Shown: piece after piece, positions 59,913 through 64,000 of the stretch
How positions within the stretch are numbered: position 1 is the stretch's first letter
Layout: every line of letters starts with the position of its first letter
Assembly (NCBI RefSeq): GCF_000024845.1
Contig: NC_013501.1
Location: forward strand, 934,001-998,000
Origin: Rhodothermus marinus DSM 4252
GTDB lineage: Bacteria; Bacteroidota; Rhodothermia; Rhodothermales; Rhodothermaceae
Length of the DNA: 64,000 bases
Reading direction: 5' to 3'
Made by a program: the position numbers and the translations under genes
The notes under the pieces: model-generated
What the model saw: the letters and a program-made list of their open reading frames with translations, nothing else
The model's database searches: none
Told to the model about the DNA's origin: nothing

Positions 59913-61106
59913 TTACGGGGTCTGAAGGGTACGGACGCTGTCGGTGGTTGCGTCGGCGGCCAGGGCGGCCACGGTGTAGGTCTGCAGCACGTCGAGCAGG
60001 TCGCCGTCGCTCAGGTCGTTCTGGCCGAGTACGACCACCTTTTCGCCAAAGCGAAGGCCCTGCGTGACGACCACCAGTCCTTCCGAAGAGGGCCCCAGCG
60101 TGACGTACCGCTGGCGAGCGACCGGCCCCTCGGCCGACGAATCGGCCACGAACACGCTGGTGCCGGTCTCGTCGCGCACGACGGCCGGCAGGGGAACGAC
60201 GACCACGCTGTCGAGCACCTGTCGGGCCAGCCGCACGCGCACGACCATTTCGGGCTTGAGCTGGCCGTCCGGATTGTCCAGCCGCACTTCGACGGGGAAG
60301 GTGCGGTTGGCCGGATCGATCGCGTTGCCGACGAAGGTCACGGTAGCCTGGCGCGGTGGCAGGCCATAAGCCTGAAAGCGCAGTTCGACCGACGTGCCCA
60401 CGCGGACATCACGGGCATAGCGCTCCGGTACACCGGCCCGGACCTTCACCTGGCGCAGGTTGACCAGACGGACGACCGGCTGGCCCATGGCGATCTGCTC
60501 GCCCACGTCCACGAAGTGCGTTTCGACCGTTCCGGCAAAAGGTGCCCGGATTTCCGTGTGGGCCAGCTGCTTGCGGGCCTGCTCGACGGCCGCCTCGGCC
60601 AGTCGGAGCTGGGCTTCGGCCTGGTCGCGCTGTGCGCGAACGTTTTCGAACTCCAGCGCGCTGATGATCGAGTCGCGGAAAAGCGGCTCCTGGCGCCGGA
60701 AGTTGTCCAGGGCCAGTTCGTAGGCGGCACGGGCGCTGGCCAGTTGCGCTTCGGCCTGTTTGAGCGCCGCGCGCGCCAGCGTCTGATCCAGACGGGCCAG
60801 CAGGGCGCCTTCTTCGACGCGGCTACCCAGGGGCGCCAGGTACTCGACGGTGCCGGAGGCCTGCGCCGAAAGCGTCGCGTCGTGCTCGGCCTCGACGGTG
60901 CCCGTCACTTCGATCCAGTCCACGAACCGGGTCGGGCGCAGTTCAAGCAGCTCGACGCGCACGCGCCGTTTGGCGGCGGCCAGGGCCGTATCGGAAGCCG
61001 GTGCCGACGCGTCCGGCGGAGCGCAGCCGCCGAGCAGCACCAGTACGACAAGGCCGGTCAGGACCGAAAGGCGAATCCATCCGTGTGTATGCATGGCAGT
61101 GTGCAT
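59913..61106 (-). CDS. RND periplasmic adaptor lipoprotein
   Basis: Membrane-fusion protein of 397 residues. A lipoprotein signal ends in VLVLLGGCAPP. The lipoyl half-motif GTVEYLAPLGSRVEEGALLA is followed by a coiled-coil hairpin (ALKQAEAQLASARAAYELAL) and the returning half AHTEIRAPFAGTVETHFVDV. Beta-barrel and membrane-proximal domains follow. It joins the inner RND pump to TolC. An alternative ATG lies 12 bases downstream. It starts 20 bases after the tolC-like stop. Confidence 0.93.
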   Translation of the reverse strand: MHTAMHTHGWIRLSVLTGLVVLVLLGGCAPPDASAPASDTALAAAKRRVRVELLELRPTRFVDWIEVTGTVEAEHDATLSAQASGTVEYLAPLGSRVEEGALLARLDQTLARAALKQAEAQLASARAAYELALDNFRRQEPLFRDSIISALEFENVRAQRDQAEAQLRLAEAAVEQARKQLAHTEIRAPFAGTVETHFVDVGEQIAMGQPVVRLVNLRQVKVRAGVPERYARDVRVGTSVELRFQAYGLPPRQATVTFVGNAIDPANRTFPVEVRLDNPDGQLKPEMVVRVRLARQVLDSVVVVPLPAVVRDETGTSVFVADSSAEGPVARQRYVTLGPSSEGLVVVTQGLRFGEKVVVLGQNDLSDGDLLDVLQTYTVAALAADATTDSVRTLQTP

Positions 61107-61126
61107 GGCTTTCTGGTTGACAGGAA

Positions 61127-62734
61127 CTACCGGGATTCGTTGCGGAGCGTCAGGGTAATCCGGTCTTCCTGACCGGGCGGGGCGATCAGCCCCACGGCCG
61201 CCTCGAAGGCACTCTGGGCCGCCAGGTAGTCGTAGACGGCCTGCAGGTAGTTGAGGCGGCTCTGATCGAGCTGTTGCGAGGCTTCGCGTTCTTCCAGCGG
61301 ACTGGCCACGCCTTCGCGCAGCCGAATGCGGGCGTGCTCGTAGTTCAGCTCGGCCCGCTCGACGTTGCGCTCCTGGCTGACCAGCCGCTTGCGGGCGGCT
61401 TCCAGATCGCGCATGGCCTGCAGCACTTCCAGCCGCACCTGCTCCAGCTGCTCCAGGTACTGGAGTTCGGCCTGCTTGACGGCGATCTGGCGCTGCTGCA
61501 CGCGGGCCGAAGTCTGGAAGCCGGAGAAGATCGTCCAGGTCAGCCGCAGCCCGACGTTAACCGACGGGTTCCAGTAGTCGCTCGAAAAGAAGTCGTTCGT
61601 GCGCTGCGAGAACTTGAACGGATCGTTCGGGTCCGATAGCACGATCGTCCGGTAATCCGGCACGTTGCCGATGTAGCTGAAGCTGGCGAAGGCGCTCAGG
61701 CGCGGATAGCGGGCGGCTTTGGCCAGCTCCCGATCCACCTCGCGCAGCTTGACCTGCAGCCGGAGCTGCTCCAGATCCGGGCGGCGCTCCAGCGCCAGGG
61801 CCACGGCATCGTCCAGCGCGACCTGCTGGTAGCGGCCGGGATCGGTCACGGTCAGCGTGCCCCGGAGCTGCACCGGCTGTTCGATGGGAATGCCCAGCAG
61901 CAGCTTGAACTGGTCGAGCGCCTGGGCCGCCTGATTCTGGGCCTGAATGAGCTGCGTCTCCAGGTTGGCCAGCTCCACCTCGGCGCTCAGCCGCTGAAAC
62001 TGCGGGGCCACGCCCTGCGCCACCCGCCGGATCGTCTCCTGGAGTGTCTCGCGCGTGTGCTCCACGCTCTGGGCCATCACGCGGACCTGCTCCTGCGCCA
62101 GCAACGCGCCATAAAAGGCCCGCCGCACCTGATCGATCAGCAGTTGCTCCTGACGCGTGGCGCCGCGGCGATTGATTTCTTTCAGGATCTCGGCCCCTTT
62201 GATGGCCGCGAAGGCCGTTTTGCTGAAAAGCGTCTGCTCGATGGTGATGCCCGCCGTAAACCGGTTGTCCACGGCGAAGGGGTTGTCGCCCGTGCGCAAC
62301 CGGATGCCGGCCTCCTGAAGCCCCTGCTGCTGACGCTCCACAAACTCGCCGAACGAGATGGGCTCGGTCTCCGGATCGTCGTCGGTGCGGGCCCGCTCGT
62401 TGTAGGCCAGCCAGTCCACAAAGCCCAGTGAATTGAACAGGCTACCGGCGCTGGAGCCAGCGAAGGGGTTGGGGCTTTTCAGGTTGCGCGTGTAGTCGGC
62501 GCTCAGGTTCACCTGCGGCAGCACCTGGCCCCAGGCCTCGCGCACCTGAGCGCTGGCGTTTTCCACGTCGAGCCGGGCGCGCTGCAGGGCCCGGTTCTGT
62601 ACCAGCGCGATCTGAATGGCCTCTTCCAGCGTCAACACCACGGGCTGCTCGGACGGCTTCGGCTCCAGAAGGGGCTGGGCGCCGACGCCGGGTGCCAGCA
62701 GCAACAGCAGCCCGATGATTTTCCAGCGGCTCAT
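61127..62734 (-). CDS. TolC family outer-membrane efflux protein
   Basis: Outer-membrane channel of 535 residues. Signal peptide 1-19 (ending GVGAQ), then two OEP repeats with long coiled-coil helices (LTLEEAIQIALVQNRALQRA; VALALERRPDLEQLRLQVKL). The start at 62734 overlaps the tetR stop by 4 bases. About 60 residues after VNLSADYTRN are richer in Asp/Glu than usual and may form an extra surface loop. Confidence 0.92.
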   Translation of the reverse strand: MSRWKIIGLLLLLAPGVGAQPLLEPKPSEQPVVLTLEEAIQIALVQNRALQRARLDVENASAQVREAWGQVLPQVNLSADYTRNLKSPNPFAGSSAGSLFNSLGFVDWLAYNERARTDDDPETEPISFGEFVERQQQGLQEAGIRLRTGDNPFAVDNRFTAGITIEQTLFSKTAFAAIKGAEILKEINRRGATRQEQLLIDQVRRAFYGALLAQEQVRVMAQSVEHTRETLQETIRRVAQGVAPQFQRLSAEVELANLETQLIQAQNQAAQALDQFKLLLGIPIEQPVQLRGTLTVTDPGRYQQVALDDAVALALERRPDLEQLRLQVKLREVDRELAKAARYPRLSAFASFSYIGNVPDYRTIVLSDPNDPFKFSQRTNDFFSSDYWNPSVNVGLRLTWTIFSGFQTSARVQQRQIAVKQAELQYLEQLEQVRLEVLQAMRDLEAARKRLVSQERNVERAELNYEHARIRLREGVASPLEEREASQQLDQSRLNYLQAVYDYLAAQSAFEAAVGLIAPPGQEDRITLTLRNESR

Positions 62735-63399
62735 GATTTTTCCGTCGTTTGCGTTCGGTTCAACAGGCCCTCCAGCAGCAGCGTCGAAAGGAAGCGTGTG
62801 GCCTCTTCCGGAGTAGGGATGACATGCTGCGGTTTGCCGGCCACGCATTCCTTCAGCAGGCGGTGCATGGCCAGCCCGTGCAGGTTGCCCAGAATGGTGT
62901 GGGCCACGGCTTCGGCCGGCAGCGGCCGCACCTCGCCCCGCTCGATGGCCGCCTGAATGTGGCGGGCAAGCAGCTCCAGGAACGTTTCGTGATGTTTCTG
63001 GAAAAAGGCGGCCCGCTCCGGATCGGGACTGACCAGCATCCGCTGCGACTCGCGCGTGACGAGCAGCAGCATGTCCCGGTGCTGCTCGAAGAACTCGAAG
63101 CTGGCCCGCAGAAACGTCTCGAATCCCTCGCGGAACGAGGCGGCCCCGGCAAAGGACTGCTCGATCAGCTGACGAAACTGCGCAAAGATCTCCTCGAAGA
63201 CGGTAAAGAACAGCTCGTCCTTGCCGCCGGGGAAGTAGTTGTAGAGCGTGCCTTTGCCGAACTCGGCCCGCTGGGCGATTTCGTCCAGCGTGGCATCGAC
63301 GTAGCCCTTTTCCGCGAAGACGGCCCGCGCCGCTTCGAGCATGGCCCGCCGGCGCATCAGGCGCTCGCGTTCTTTACGGGAGAGTACGGGGGATTCCAT
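62731..63399 (-). CDS. TetR family transcriptional repressor
   Basis: Regulator of 222 residues. The helix-turn-helix (about 15-60) reads MLEAARAVFAEKGYVDATL then DEIAQRAEFGKGTLYNYFP, the TetR signature. The C-terminal helical ligand domain includes LHGLAMHRLLKE. First gene of the efflux operon, so it most likely represses tolC-adaptor-RND and itself. Upstream in-frame starts (63432, 63468) are rejected because a palindromic operator sits there. Confidence 0.92.
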   Translation of the reverse strand: MESPVLSRKERERLMRRRAMLEAARAVFAEKGYVDATLDEIAQRAEFGKGTLYNYFPGGKDELFFTVFEEIFAQFRQLIEQSFAGAASFREGFETFLRASFEFFEQHRDMLLLVTRESQRMLVSPDPERAAFFQKHHETFLELLARHIQAAIERGEVRPLPAEAVAHTILGNLHGLAMHRLLKECVAGKPQHVIPTPEEATRFLSTLLLEGLLNRTQTTEKS

Positions 63400-63417
63400 G
63401 AATGCTTCGTCAAAAAG

Positions 63418-63435
63418 TGACTGACCGGTCATTTG
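63418..63435. promoter_or_regulatory. probable TetR-type operator of the efflux operon
   Basis: TGACCGGTCA (63422-63431) is a perfect palindrome flanked by TGAC on the left (63418-63421) and a weaker TTTG on the right. TGAC-rich palindromes are common TetR-family operators. It lies 19-36 bases before the tetR start, in the right place for autorepression. Confidence 0.6.
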
Positions 63436-63512
63436 TTGACGCGCAAGTTTACGTCGGGCACGTTGCAAAGATGCGCGCCCGGCGTTAAGCCTTCATGAAG
63501 AAATGGGCGCAA

Positions 63513-63547
63513 GAAAAAAACGGCGCGAGCAGGAGCGCTCACGCCGT
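63513..63547 (-). terminator. terminator after the mannose-1-phosphate guanylyltransferase gene
   Basis: An 11-bp stem (63520-63530 with 63537-63547, one G-U pair) has a 6-base loop. On the minus strand it is followed by a T-run complementary to 63514-63519. It lies 26 bases beyond the stop at 63573. Confidence 0.85.
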
Positions 63548-63572
63548 CGGGTAAAGCGAGGCGGTGTTTTTC

Positions 63573-64000
63573 TCAGAGGTATTGCTCCAGGTTGTGCGCC
63601 TGAAGGTACTCGACGACGTTCTTCACCTGCTGGGTGCTGTCGAGATTGCAGATGAGCAGGGCGTCGTCGGTGTCGATGACGGCCGTGTCGTGAATCCCGA
63701 TGAGCACCACCAGGCGCTTTTCCGTGTCCACGTAGTTGCGGCTGGCGTCGCGCACGATGACCTGGCCCTTCAGCGCGTTGCCCAGCTGATCTTTGGGGCT
63801 CAGGTCGTAGACGGCGCGCCAGTCGCCCACGTCGCTCCATTCGAAGTTGCCGGGAACGACCCAGGCGTTCTTGGAGCGCTCCATGACGCCGTAGTCGATC
63901 GAAATGCTGGGGCAGATCTGGTAGGCCTGCTCGACCAGCCGGGGTTCGTCGGGCGTTCCGACGGCCTGGCGCAGCGGCTCGAATGCTTCGTAGAGGTCGG
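63573..64000 (-). CDS. manC: mannose-1-phosphate guanylyltransferase (N-terminal part outside window)
   Basis: C-terminal ~140 residues of a GDP-mannose-forming nucleotidyltransferase. The frame is open to the window edge. Visible are the conserved SISIDYGVMERSKNAWVVPG, with WSDVGDW and IVRDASRNYVDT, then a left-handed helix end LICNLDSTQQVKNVVEYLQ. It makes GDP-mannose for glycans or lipids. An internal Met (63884) is not the start because the conserved SIDYGVMERS spans it. The single-domain end (no fused isomerase) is seen. Confidence 0.9.
   Translation of the reverse strand, partial: DLYEAFEPLRQAVGTPDEPRLVEQAYQICPSISIDYGVMERSKNAWVVPGNFEWSDVGDWRAVYDLSPKDQLGNALKGQVIVRDASRNYVDTEKRLVVLIGIHDTAVIDTDDALLICNLDSTQQVKNVVEYLQAHNLEQYL

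Noticed and set aside
57945-61172. Very long open frame (about 1075 codons) opposite the RND and adaptor genes
   Set aside because: Translation is low-complexity and rich in His, Gln, Arg and Asp with no domain; it is the GC-driven shadow of two well-recognised genes on the minus strand.

Overview
The window looks like a GC-rich chromosome segment from a member of the Rhodothermota (Bacteroidota lineage), most probably Rhodothermus or a close relative. This is inferred from several things. One secreted protein carries a type IX secretion (T9SS) C-terminal sorting domain. The TonB receptor has an N-terminal carboxypeptidase-regulatory-like domain. Shine-Dalgarno sequences are almost absent, even before ribosomal protein genes. 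Some promoters resemble the Bacteroidota TTTG / TAnnTTTG type. No taxonomic marker such as 16S rRNA is present, so genus is not proven.

Layout. 1-4.9 kb: two convergent OmpR-type response regulators (the first cut by the window edge), an M42 aminopeptidase, and a divergent aldehyde dehydrogenase / nicotinamidase pair with overlapping promoters. 4.9-9.9 kb: a surface-polysaccharide locus (Wzx-like flippase, two GT4 glycosyltransferases, EpsG/Wzy-like polymerase). Its interior is AT-rich, with sharp composition breaks inside the first and last genes. 9.9-14.6 kb: a minus-strand operon of CNNM/CorC-like protein, Mpl (murein peptide recycling), a cobalamin/metal-binding helical receptor and an M19 dipeptidase lipoprotein. 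14.7-21.2 kb: a T9SS-secreted protein, a site-2 protease with CBS domains, pyruvate kinase and a CDP-alcohol phosphatidyltransferase. 21.3-26.4 kb: a TPR/SPOR lipoprotein resembling PorW/SprE of the T9SS, and FtsH.

26.6-46.8 kb is one continuous str-S10-spc-alpha cluster (rpsL to rplQ, with fusA, tuf, secY, map, infA and rpoA), ending at a strong terminator. S14, S4 and L36 are all of the zinc-free type. L17 has a long charged tail, and tuf has a third-codon-position bias unlike its neighbours. After the terminator come a bifunctional (p)ppGpp synthetase/hydrolase, an HU-like protein, RuvX and peptide deformylase.

50.9-55.8 kb: a probable metal-uptake group (small Cys-containing exported protein, TonB receptor with a His/Asp/Glu-rich loop, MerC-like membrane protein) around an OmpA/PKD outer-membrane protein. 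56.0-63.4 kb: a tetR-tolC-adaptor-RND efflux operon with a likely self-operator and a terminal hairpin; the RND pump is enlarged by extra membrane segments. The window ends inside a mannose-1-phosphate guanylyltransferase gene, which may feed GDP-mannose to polysaccharide synthesis.

No rRNA, tRNA, CRISPR array, transposase, integrase or recognisable phage gene was seen, and no clearly new multi-gene system. The strongest leads are the recombinant polysaccharide cassette, the tuf codon anomaly, the L17 tail, and the small protein with its metal receptor.
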